Shown here: one piece after another, positions 1 through 8,560 of the stretch | How the letters are laid out: each line of letters begins with the position of its first letter | Numbering within the stretch: the stretch's first letter is position 1 | Source: Eutreptiella sp. 'Long Island Sound 2002' | Taxonomy: Eukaryota > Euglenozoa > Euglenophyceae > Eutreptiales > Eutreptiaceae | Direction: 5' to 3' | Assembly: GCA_964036045.1 (NCBI GenBank) | Contig: OZ038378.1 | Location: forward strand, 171,809,285 to 171,873,284 | DNA: 64,000 bases | The notes under the pieces: generated by a model | Seen by the model: only the letters and a program-made list of their open reading frames with translations | Told to the model about the DNA's origin: nothing | Databases searched by the model: none | Translations under genes and position numbers: made by a program

Positions 1-6
1 ACGACG

Positions 7-400
7 ATGGAGGTGGTCACGACCAGAGGGGAACCACAGGTGATGCTGAAGCAGGAAATGTACTCGTTGCTCGTTAAGGTGATGTGGACTCTTAAACCGA
101 GAGCATGCGAGAACATGCTGGTAAGGTGGATCTGCAAAGACACACTTCACGACTTTGATTGGGAGGTCTCCCTGATTGTTCCCACCCGGGGAGGACGGAG
201 GTAAGTTTCAGTTTCCACCAGCCAAGCCACGGGGTCACACCACATCTGGTTTTCGGGAATGCCCAGCATCCTGCGCGTTTCGAACAAGTGCTGTTCCGAT
301 AGTTTGATCCAATTTCGGGCGATGCAAGTAGTCTATACGTATTTGATTACACCATGCAAGGGCAAGACCTACTCTATTGCGAGTGTTGTGGAGGACGAGA
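7..400 (+). pseudogene. Decayed copy of LINE-associated ORF3 (C-terminal part)
   Basis: The first frame reads from the window edge to a stop at 202-204 and aligns with residues ~92-152 of the ORF3 protein at 14272-14913: GEP, a Q-E-x-Y-S block, T-L-K, then V-R/Q-W and D/F-x-W-E-V/A. After about position 200 the similarity continues in the next frame (HLVFG...FEQVLFR, then SGDASSLYVF, against HVWLAG...FQRTLFR and PGDAVRFLYTLL). It is interrupted by a TAG at 293-295 where ORF3 has a glutamine. The copy therefore carries a frameshift and a nonsense change and is dead. The upstream RT part would lie left of the window. Its value is that it shows the 14.3-kb ORF is a repeated, element-borne protein and not a chance reading frame. 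Confidence 0.6.
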
Positions 401-611
401 GTTGCATACTCCTGGGATGTACTTTCCTCATGAGTCATGGGTCTCGGGCAGGATACATACCCGTGTCTTTACACGGGTACTGAAGCCCTTCGGTGTCATA
501 CCACCGAGGGTGTAGGGAGGTGACCTTCCCCACAGGCGCAGGTGGTCAGGTCTCTTAAGCTCAAGTCTGCACTCACCTACCTGCAGCGACACGGTCCCCG
601 GTGGGGTGGGC
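401..611. other. Short stretch without a recognisable gene
   Basis: Follows the ORF3 relic. One frame stays open to about 514 beyond the point where the 14.9-kb ORF3 ends, but nothing in it is recognisable. Confidence 0.4.
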
Positions 612-914
612 GCGGCCAGTGATGGAGCACGTGCATGAGTTTGTGTTGTGCGTGTGAGACCGGAATCCAGAGAGGGAAATTGAGGGATTCACGGTGGGGA
701 ATCACTTGATTTGCCATGCATGTCCATTCTGATTTCAGAATAATTTTATATTTCGGTGGTCGCTGCCCGCCCGCCAGCCCTACACGACGAGTTGTTTCCA
801 TACACTCACGGACACTCACACAATGCTGAACACATAGCCCACCAGCGGCCAGTGATGGAGCATGTGCCTGAGTTTTTGTTGTGCGTGTGAGACCAGAGTA
901 TACAGAGAGGGAAA
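612..914 (+). repeat. Pair of ~68-bp direct repeats
   Basis: The segments 612-679 and 845-914 are direct copies. Both start with GCGGCCAGTGATGGAGCA, continue through TTGTGCGTGTGAGACC and end in GAGAGGGAAA, with about ten differences. The 165 bases between them are unique within the window. No coding potential is evident. The pair could be the ends of a small element or a simple duplication. Confidence 0.7.
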
Positions 915-1064
915 CCGGCTTGAAAGATACTATATGAACCGGGCGGCGTTCCCGCAATGTAGCATAGCACCCGTGAACTCACCGTCGCGGCTTCTGGACT
1001 ATGTTTGCTGAAATTCAATGAGTGGGTACAAACTTGTTTGCGATGATTGGGTTGGGGGTGCATG

Positions 1065-1470
1065 GTGTCTAGAACTAGACACATCCTTGCAACTTCGCGA
1101 GCAACACTACGCTTTTCATCGGGTGTGTCTAGAACTAGACACCACCTTGAAAACTCATGGCTACAAACGTGTTTCCATTGACGAGGTGGGCCGCCATGAA
1201 ATAGGGTGTGTGGAAACTTGTTTCCGTTGAGAGGTGCGCCACCTCTTGTAGATGTGTTTTGCTTCCACATCGTCTAGAACCAAACACCTATGGTAAGTTC
1301 ACATGCACCCCGGGGAGGGTGTGTAGTTTCAGACACTTCATCCTGTGTGTTGCTTGCACGGCTAGTGTTTTGGGAGAGGTTGGGGATGAGTGGTGTCTGC
1401 TTTTAGACACATTTGTGCTGAAGCATACCTCCGAAACTGTTGATATGAAGTTCTGTTTGGTTCTAGACAA
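1065..1470. repeat. Array of GTGTCTAG-AA-CTAGACAC palindromes
   Basis: Two perfect copies of an 18-bp palindrome (8-bp arms, AA centre) lie at 1065-1082 and 1125-1142, exactly 60 bp apart. Degenerate copies follow at 1272-1287, 1393-1410 (6-bp arms intact) and around 1461 (half site). A half copy recurs at 5567-5578. Dyad symmetry of this kind suits a dimeric DNA-binding protein site or a cruciform. Some surrounding words also recur (for example GGTGTGT and AAACTTGTTTCC), so the whole block may be a decayed tandem repeat. No function can be assigned. Confidence 0.7.
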
Positions 1471-1544
1471 TTTGAGAAAACAAACGATTCACTTTTTCCT
1501 TTCGAGCTGTTGCGCATCATAGATCAATGTACAGGTACGTGGTA

Positions 1545-2030
1545 CAGTGTGGTGAAGGGGGAGGAAAAACGACAAAAAGGTCAAAAATTGCATTTTGTGC
1601 ACACGGTTTGCCAACAATCACGGTGTGTGGAACCATGCAGAAACTGATTTAGTGTTAATTCTTGTTCTTCACTAGCCTCCATGGGCACTGAGACCTCATG
1701 GATGTCCCGGGGGGGCGGCCGGGCCCGGTCCTTGTATGCGACACCCCCCACCCCCCCCCCCCCCCCTCCCCCCCCCGTTGCCCAGTTTCCGTTGCCTCAT
1801 GGCCCCCCCGGGTTTTGAAAGATAGTGGTGCCGGGTCGGCCACCAACAAGTGTCCCTAGAGAAAATTGTCCGGCGCCGAAGGCGCCAATTTTTTTTTCAT
1901 ACTATGTGTTTATACTCAAAACACTCAAAATTTTGTAGAGAATTCATATTTGTGTTAAACAACAAGAAAAAATTTTGACCTGAAGGAGGGCTACAGGAGG
2001 GCTGCACACCCTAACAGCAACTCTAGCCCT
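1545..2030. other. Non-coding stretch with poly-C run and a T-tailed hairpin
   Basis: Contains C-rich runs at about 1743-1778 and a truncated copy of the CCAGTTTCCGTTGCCTCATGG repeat word (1785-1810; also at 5.7 and 15.9 kb). It also holds a compact hairpin at 1872-1886 (GGCGCC-GAA-GGCGCC) followed by a run of nine T. A stem plus T-run could stop RNA polymerase III, but no pol III gene is seen just upstream. No gene found. Confidence 0.5.
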
Positions 2031-2050
2031 AATCAAGACTGAATATTGGG

Positions 2051-3171
2051 ACCGAGCTGGTGGGGGAGGGAACATCAGCTATGACTGATGAGGGACATCA
2101 AGAATGATTCACACACATTGATGGCTCTTGACAAAGTGAAATCAGCTTGCACGTGAACCCCATCACCACGAGGCCCACTTTCAAGGCTTTTTGGACTTCT
2201 GAGGGGCCAAAATGCCCCAAAATGGGCTCAAAATGGGCCCATTTCACCCGTTTGTGCACCCCAAATGGTCTAGGATGAGTTTTGGAAAAATGCGTTTTTG
2301 ACCCATTTTTACCCAATTTTGGTCCCAAAACATCGCATCTTCAAGGCATTTTGGTATTTTCGGAGGACCAAAATGGGCCACCACAAGCTCAAAACAGTCC
2401 AAAAACACTTGTTTTAGCGTCGCACATGGTCTAGGATCATTTTTGAGAAAAGTCATATTTTTGCCCCTATTGGACCCTGTTGACCCATATGGGCACCCAC
2501 TTGTTTGGGCTCGAGCTTGCAGCTTGCCGCAGCCTGGTGGGCCTAGGTATTGGGGTCCAGGCGTCCGTTTGGGCAATTCTGAGGGGTGGAAACCACAAAA
2601 AGTGGGGGTTGCGGGTGGCGTAGGTGCCCTCGGAATCGCATTTGGAGGCATGTAGCCAAAGATATGGCCTATTCTTGGTTTGTGGCTGTCAGCATTTGGA
2701 GCTTCTAGGGGCCTTTTTGGGCCGTTTCCGGGACATATCATGGAGTTACAGGGCCGCAAAGAGCTCGTTGACACGGGGAAGTCAAGCCGCACGTGGAGTG
2801 TACCCACCGTTTCCCTTCATTTGGCCGTTTTGAATGTGTTCCAGGGCTTTTTTGGCCCAAAAATGGCTGTTTTTGGCCCTAAACTGCAGTTTTTGAAACT
2901 GAGGTCTGCCACTTGCGAATCCCGTTCCCGGCCGCCACCGTTGAGTTTTCTGCTCAAACTTTGTGTGATTGTACTTCACACCCATAGGTATCATCCACCA
3001 AAATTTCACCCGAATCTGAAGCACCACGACGGAGTTGTGATTTTTAGCCATTTCGCGCGTGCTGCTTCCTGCTTGCTTGCTTGCTTGCTTGCTTGCTGCT
3101 GCTAAACCTGGTAGGTCCACCCTAGACACTAAAAAGGGTTATAAAACCAAGACTGGTTCCACCAGCTCGGT
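2051..3171. mobile_element. R1 repeat, copy 1: non-coding element with short inverted ends
   Basis: Begins with ACCGAGCTGGTGG and ends with its inverse CCACCAGCTCGGT. It is preceded by AATCAAGACTGAATATTGGG and followed by TGACCCTAGCCCTAACCC. Inside are degenerate ~160-bp units rich in AAAATGGGC and TTTTTGACCCATTTTTG, a Q-less coding shadow only, and near the right end a GCTTGC microsatellite (3067-3102) followed by a conserved GGTTATAAAACCAAGACT block. There is no transposase gene, so it would be non-autonomous if mobile. It may instead be a subtelomere-type repeat. Two more copies lie at 3210-3432 and 8561-10137. Confidence 0.65.
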
Positions 3172-3209
3172 GACCCTAGCCCTAACCCTAATCAAGACTG
3201 AATATTGGG
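3172..3209. repeat. Interstitial telomere-like repeat joining two R1 copies
   Basis: Reads CCCTAGCCCTAACCCTAATC, then the conserved leader AAGACTGAATATTGGG. It sits exactly between the right end of R1 copy 1 and the left end of R1 copy 2, so the two copies are in tandem, sharing one telomere-like linker. Confidence 0.7.
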
Positions 3210-3432
3210 ACCGAGCTGGTTGGGGAGGGAACATCAGCTATGACTGATGAGGGACATCAAGAATGATTCACACATTGATGGCTCTTGACAACGTGAAATC
3301 AGCTTGCAGGTGAACCCCATCACCACGAGGCCCACTTTCAAGGCTTTTTGGACTTCTGAGGGGCCAAAATGCCCCAAAATGGGCTCAGAATGGGCCCATT
3401 TCACTCGTTTGTGCACCCCAAATGGTCTAGGA
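3210..3432. mobile_element. R1 repeat, copy 2 (truncated)
   Basis: Nearly identical to 2051-2275 (both run through ATGGCTCTTGACAA, then CATCACCACGAGGCCCACTT and TGTGCACCCCAAATGGTCTA). Similarity stops abruptly at about 3432, where a C-rich low-complexity block begins. Truncation at a homopolymer suggests a deletion or slippage breakpoint there. Confidence 0.7.
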
Positions 3433-3802
3433 CCCCCAGACCCCCCCCCGACCCCTGGCAGGAACCCCCCCCCCCCCCGGACCTCCAGCAGGACCCCCCC
3501 CCCCACCCGCGGCTCGACCCCCCCCCAACTGCCCCCCCCCCCCACAAGTTTTGACAGATAGCTGGGGGGGTGTCGCATCAGGACAAGTTGTAGTTGCCCC
3601 CCCCGGGATGGATGTGTGTCAAGTGGGGTGGGCAACTTGAGCAGCGTGAGTTATGCAACATCATGCTAGGCAGGAGGTTGTTGTCACGGACGGAAATGGA
3701 GTCCGTGGCGCTTGCCGCTATCCTAGTTTGCCCCTTTTGTGATTGCGGGAGGCACGGACAGTGTACATGATTGGCTTGGGCAAGCTCGAATTTGAGGCGA
3801 CG
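3433..3802. repeat. Poly-C low-complexity block and non-coding flank
   Basis: Position 3433-3550 is almost all C with short purine interruptions, plus a further C run at 3598-3604. The remainder to 3802 is the unique target sequence of the retroposed insertion that follows. No gene seen. Confidence 0.6.
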
Positions 3803-4163
3803 AGAACCGGCTGGGAGTGCATGAGGATGTGTGCTTATCGGCGCTCCTTCCAGAAACAAAGCCCCTACCCCGTCCACCACACGAAATCTCCCCTGTGTCC
3901 AACTCCTATGATCTGAATTTGGTGGGCTTGACAAAGCTGTGGCAGCCTACACCACTGCATAACGTGTGCCATAGCTACGAATCCCCCCCCCCCCCCCACA
4001 GCGTCCCCAGCATGGAGACATGCCTCGCCCGCATGAAGCTATAGGCTACCCAATTCATGCTGTACATACTCTCCGGGCCTGAGTGCCCATGCACACCGTA
4101 GGCCGGATGGCCTAAACTCAGTCTGGTGTCCGCAAAAAAAAAAGAACCGGCTGGGAGTGCATG
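3803..4163 (+). mobile_element. Retroposed insertion with poly(A) tail and 21-bp target-site duplication
   Basis: A 21-bp direct repeat flanks the segment (3803-3823 and 4143-4163; core GAACCGGCTGGGAGTGCATG). The inserted 319 bp end in A10 (4134-4143) abutting the second copy. This is the hallmark of target-primed reverse transcription of a polyadenylated RNA by a LINE-type machinery. One frame of the insert reads through to a TAG at 4042-4044, about 90 bases before the poly(A), so it could be the 3' end of an mRNA (5'-truncated processed pseudogene). The encoded stretch is not recognised and is interrupted by a C15 run. The perfect duplication implies a recent event. Confidence 0.8.
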
Positions 4164-5565
4164 TGCAGGATGTTGGGTGTGACTATAGAGATAGTTGGAC
4201 TTCTTGGATGAAGAGAGGCGAAGGAGGGGCGAGAAACCGGTGGTTCCTCTCAACTTCAGCAGCCCCAATGAGTTGGAGGCGCAATGGGTTTTGCTCATGG
4301 AAGGAGGACCGCAGCAGGCCCTTGAGTGGCATCGCCACCGTCGAGGTGTGGCTGCGTAGGCCTAGGCGGTAGGAGCGATAGGACCACTTGTGTAGCTCAT
4401 TTATGGGTGGTGCGGGCCGAGTGTTATGGTGCGATACACAACACCCACCCACAGAACCACTCATGGACATATCATTCTAGAGTGGCATGATAGTGCAAAA
4501 GTGGTCTCGCCTTGAGTCTACTTCATTTTGCAAATCCACTTAGAAGGTGGGATATTTAGTTTCTCCTATGCGCTTGCTGGCCGGACAAGGTGGAATATTT
4601 GGTGCATTGCGATGGACTTCACATTTCTTGCATCCAAGGCACCCTACTGTGCCATGTATCATGCGGAATCTTTTTCCTTTTTCAAATTTAGCCATGTATG
4701 TTGATCATATCGATACGTACTTACTTACCTGGTGTTGTTGTCAACCCCAATATTCAAGGGGTAGTGTTGTGCTTGCCAAGATTCTGTGCCCGTGAGAGCG
4801 TGGTGTTGCTGACTACCTCTTCATCACGTTTGAGCGCTTTGGGACTTTGGTGACGCATGACTGTGCCCGTACAGCACCATTCCCTCATGTTTGCATGTCT
4901 TGTTTTGTATCGCGTGTCCCTTGCATAGTAATCGCGGGGGCGGGGGGGGGGGGGGGCAAGGGGACTGTCATTTGGGGTATCTTCCCTCGGGGGTGTGAGG
5001 ATACCGTCGCGCAGAGGAGGTGTTCACAGACGGTAACTTGGAGAGTTGCCTCTCGGACTCCTAGGCTGTGAAACTGCCTAGCAGATGTCACGGTACTAAG
5101 CCCAACCCACCCTCCGCCCCCCTTGTAATCCCCCACCCACGGGGCGCTTACCTATGAGGTCTGACACCAACCCCCCCCTTTGGACCCCCCAACCCATACT
5201 AGTTAGCACCCGGTTAGAACTGGCAACTTGTGTGCTAGCGGCACCCGGAGTTTTTTTTTTGAGCCCAAAAAATTTACAAAACACTTGACTTCCCCCGACT
5301 TGTTTACAAAATGCTCACAATGAGTTAGGGAATGCCGTGCCACGTGTCTTCTTCTGTTGCCCGGAAAGCCTTTGCTGATTCATAGGTGCATATGTTGGAA
5401 TATAGTACTGTTTTTCATTTGTGAGTGGTTGACCCAAATTTCAGCCCACTTGTGTATATTCAAAATGCTAAGAATGACATGGGGAATTCAAAAATGCCCC
5501 CCAAAGGGAGAAGAATTTCCACCCCCCCCCCCCTCTCGGACCCCCGTGCCCACGCCGCGGGGGTT
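4164..5565. other. Non-coding stretch
   Basis: No convincing gene on either strand. It holds a G-run (about 4935-4956), a CCCCCTTGTAATCCCCC word at 5118-5135 that recurs with one change at 5603-5620, a T10 run at 5251-5260 and a C-run at 5520-5533. Confidence 0.5.
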
Positions 5566-5800
5566 GGTGTCTAGAACTGAACTGCAAAGCCCCCCATGCC
5601 CCCTTGCAATCCCCCCCCCCCCATATGGGGGATGACCATGCGCCTGTGACACAGGGGCGTATGCGAGCCCAGTATCTGTTGCCTCATGCCCCCCCCCCCC
5701 CCCAGATGGGGAAACATTGAACTGAGTGTGGTGATGACCATGCGCCTGTGACACGGGGGCGTATGCGAGCCCAGTATCCGTTGCCTCATGGCCCATATGG
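5566..5800. repeat. Tandem copies of the GACCATGCGCCTGTGACAC repeat
   Basis: Two copies (5634-5690 and 5736-5790) of a ~57-bp word running GACCATGCGCCTGTGACAC, GGGGCGTATGCGAGCCCAG, CCGTTGCCTCATG, each followed or preceded by poly-C. A third copy is at 15891-15947 and a tail fragment at 1785-1810. The core CCTGTG-A-CACAGG in the first copy is a palindrome. The upstream AACATTGAACTGAGTGTGGT is shared with the 15.9-kb copy, so the true unit is longer than 57 bp. Non-coding. Confidence 0.7.
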
Positions 5801-6117
5801 GGAACCGTCACTTTGATTTTCCTTTGACAAGGGGTTGTTGTGTATTGTTCTTTGTGTGCTAGTCCCCAATATCACAGTTGACTCCTTTTCTCGTACAGAC
5901 ACAAATGTATGCCATAGGCGATCATGTATGGTACCACTCTCGTAGTAGGGGTGGCCCATTGTTGGCAACTGTCATTGGGCCCTCATCCTCTGGTCTCGAG
6001 TTCCTCCACATTCAATACTGGGGTAATGTCAACGAACAAGAGCCAAGAACCTCCTGAACACTGCAGTGGCTACGATCCCAGCTTTGAGGGGCCGAGGGGA
6101 GCGTTTGAAAACCTCGA

Positions 6118-6704
6118 ATGCGACTCAACGCTATGGACCATAGTGCAGAGTTATCTCGGTTGGAAGCTATACGGGCATCATTTGCGGTATCACCTGGATC
6201 TCTTGACCACTCTTCACAACAAGCACTCGCAGCTACACCACAAGCACCTGCACCCACACGTCAGGCACCTGTACCAAAATTTGTACCCAAGCGTGGTCTG
6301 AAACGGACCCTCCAAACATTTATGGACCAGCTTTTGAAGCCCAATACCCCTCCCTTGCCATAGATGGCACAAATTTTGATTCAGATTCAGATTCTTATGA
6401 TGACTATGACGGTGAGGCATTGCCGATGCCTTCCTCCTCTGATTGTGACTCACAAGCAGAGGACAATGATGATGAGCCTGAGGTGAGGGTGGTATGGGCA
6501 AAGGCTGCCCGTGGGGTTTGGGGACAAGGTCATGTGTTCGAGGGTAAATTGTGCTTGAACCGTGATATTTGCAAGGAGGATCGTATTCCCGAGCAGGTGA
6601 AGGTACCTGTAAGGTCCAAGCCAGCCAAGCCTGCTGCTAAAAGGGCTGCCAAGAAGGCTGCGGCGTCGAGCACCATCATCGTCCAATCCTCAGCCTATCT
6701 GTGA
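6118..6704 (+). pseudogene. Acidic/basic nuclear-type protein fragment, frameshifted
   Basis: The first frame gives a Ser/Gln/Pro-rich piece (AELSRLEAIRASF, then an Ala-Pro-Gln run and PKFVPKRGLKRTL) and stops at 6361-6363. From about 6370 another frame gives a strongly acidic segment (FDSDSDSYDDYDGEA), the block VWAKAARGVWGQGHVFEGK, and a basic Ala/Lys tail (KPAKPAAKRAAKKAAA) before a stop at 6702-6704. The alternation of acidic cluster and histone-H1-like tail suggests a chromatin or nuclear protein. The break near 6365 may be a frameshift or a small intron. The family is not recognised. Confidence 0.4.
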
Positions 6705-7626
6705 AATGCCCACCGAACATGTCCAAGAGTTCAAGGTCGTTTGCACTCGCAAGAAAAATTTTAATACAACGATCCGCCAGAATCTTCGAGGTCCAATAAA
6801 GGGGTTTAACTCTACCCTTGGGGGAAGGGATTTTTCTCTTGAGGCAATCGCCTGAAACCTCAACTTCCCTGTTGACATCCACACGGATGCTCCACCTGTT
6901 GTCTCCCAGCAAACGGCCCCTCCCACAGTGGAAGAAGCGTATCATCTCCGTCTAGAGTGGTTTCGTATTTTCGAAGCCAAAGTTGATCATCCACTTCAAT
7001 ATTGTGTGGCTGTTTTCGGCCCTGATTTTGGACCCAACGCCAGTCAGCCTGATGCTTATCAATGAATTTAGAGACAGTTGCTCTTTCAATTTCGTCCAGG
7101 AACAACGAAGCATCTTTGCAGGGGCGAGGATTATTTAGCGGCAGGTTTCACCAACACTTCTTTCGCCCAAAGACAATTTCATTTGGGGAAAGGCCGTGAT
7201 ATAAAGGCGTGTTGTGATAACGGCGAAGCAATGCAAAGAGAATCTCAAGCCAATGGAAGTCCTCCTCACTGGCGAGGCATTGTTGGGACTAAGCATTCAA
7301 TTCAATTTCTTGAAAGAATTGTTTTTCAAAAAAAAATTTCAATTTTTTTCTCAATTTTTTTGTGTCGCATTAAGTCATAGGTGCCTTACGGAGCATATTC
7401 GTCAAAGAGCGGCCGGCTCTCTCGCCTGGCACCGCCCTGTGTGAGTGGACTTCACACCTTAAGTGATGGATTCCAAGGCGAGTACAAAGTTCCCTCCACC
7501 ATTCGGAGGTGTACTCCTTGCTTGAGTCCGCAATCACCTCAGATGGGGCGTCCCAACCTCCCATCCAAGTCTGCGCGCACCATTTGGTGGCATATGTGTC
7601 ACACGTGTTGAGGATGTGGAATTCAC
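6690..7626 (-). pseudogene. Ty3/gypsy-type integrase relic
   Basis: Reading the minus strand from ~7626, one frame gives a retroviral-type integrase core (APSEVIADSSKEYTSEWW, LCTRLGIHH, then PGERAGRSLTNMLRKA), holding the second acidic residue and the E of the D,D(35)E triad. The first D lies upstream and is not recognisable. After ~260 bases of broken frame comes the C-terminal barrel: EVDDQLWLRKYE, then DTLLPLWEGPF, then in another frame DNRWSIRVDVNREVEVSGD and CLKRK. Order and spacing match the integrase of Ty3/gypsy elements. No reverse transcriptase, protease or LTR was found beside it, so this is a broken fragment. At least three frame changes make it non-functional. Confidence 0.6.
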
Positions 7627-7639
7627 AGCTTTGGTCTTA

Positions 7640-8178
7640 TGTTGTGTGCTCTGAAGAGAAGGGTTCGGGGTTGGTTTTGGCCTGCTTGAGGGGCTTCTCT
7701 CAGTCTCTAGGGTAGGGTAAAGTTGGGACTAAAGTTGGGATACTTAGTACAAAGTACCATGCCTGGGAGGATGGCGGGTAGGCAACAAGGTACGGTAATG
7801 TACAGTCTCAAACAATGAGTGTGAAGAGCCGGAACATCACCGCACAATGTCGAATAGTTGCTGATTGCACCGGATAGTATGAAAAAAAAACACAAAAGTA
7901 CCATGCCTGGCAAACATCATCCTTGAGATTTTCATGGACTATCTTCCTTAATGAAGGTGATAGCGCCAATGATTTCAGTGCTATTATCACCCTAACTAGA
8001 AAGTGCCATACATGAACACATTTTCTTGCTTTCTTACCTCCACTCATAGTTTTGGCAGTCCACAGAATCTCCATGACTGATCGGGTCGCTTCTTGCTAAA
8101 CGGGCCTAGGGCCTAGGGCTCGTGGCTGATTTAGTGTCAGCAGGATTTTGGAAGCCCAGAGTCAGAAGTGTATAAGCC
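7640..8178. other. Non-coding stretch
   Basis: Unique sequence without a supportable gene. The word TACCATGCCTGG occurs twice (7757 and 7900), the only internal repeat noticed. Confidence 0.4.
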
Positions 8179-8235
8179 GGGGGGGGGGGGGGGTCCACGA
8201 ATCCTAGGACTCCAACCCCCCCCCCCCCCCCCCCC
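8179..8235. repeat. Poly-G/poly-C inverted pair
   Basis: A run of 15 G (8179-8193) and a run of 20 C (8216-8235) face each other across 22 bases, so the single strand can fold into a long G:C hairpin or G-quadruplex/i-motif. It is followed by the word AGGGGGCCTCCGGCCAACA, which recurs after a poly-C at 15970. Confidence 0.7.
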
Positions 8236-8394
8236 TAGGGGGCCTCCGGCCAACACTTAGTTGCCAAAGGTGCCACCGTCAAGAGTCCTTGGGCGCCAAA
8301 GGTGCCCGACGCTCCATGGGCACCAAAGCCGCCCGAAGGAAAATTTTTTCCACTTCGCACCCCAACACTATCCTTGAACCCAACCGTGACCCTA
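8236..8394. other. Spacer with no gene seen
   Basis: Contains repeated GCGCCAAAGGTGCC-like words (8261-8335) but no supportable reading frame. Confidence 0.3.
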
Positions 8395-8548
8395 ACACCC
8401 AGCCCAACCCTTAGCCTAGTCCTAACCCTACCCCTACCCCTAACCCTAACCCTAGCATTCTGAACATTGCTTGCACTAACGTCGCTAGTACTTCGGAGCA
8501 TGAGTCATCTTCATTATGGCCTAACCCTAGCCCTAACCCTAACCAAGA
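8395..8548. repeat. Interstitial telomere-like tract (CCCTAA type)
   Basis: Degenerate CCCTAA/CCCCTA/CCCTAG units at 8395-8455 and again at 8521-8548, directly before an R1 element. The consensus is the TTAGGG-type telomere motif. The tract is internal and interrupted, so it is not a chromosome end. Confidence 0.75.
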
Positions 8549-8560
8549 TTGAATATTGGG

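Noticed and set aside
1065-1470. CRISPR-like array of palindromes
   Set aside because: Only two perfect repeats, irregular later spacing, spacers that resemble each other, and a eukaryotic context without cas genes.
8395-8548. True telomere end
   Set aside because: Repeats are degenerate, internal and flanked by coding and repeat DNA on both sides.
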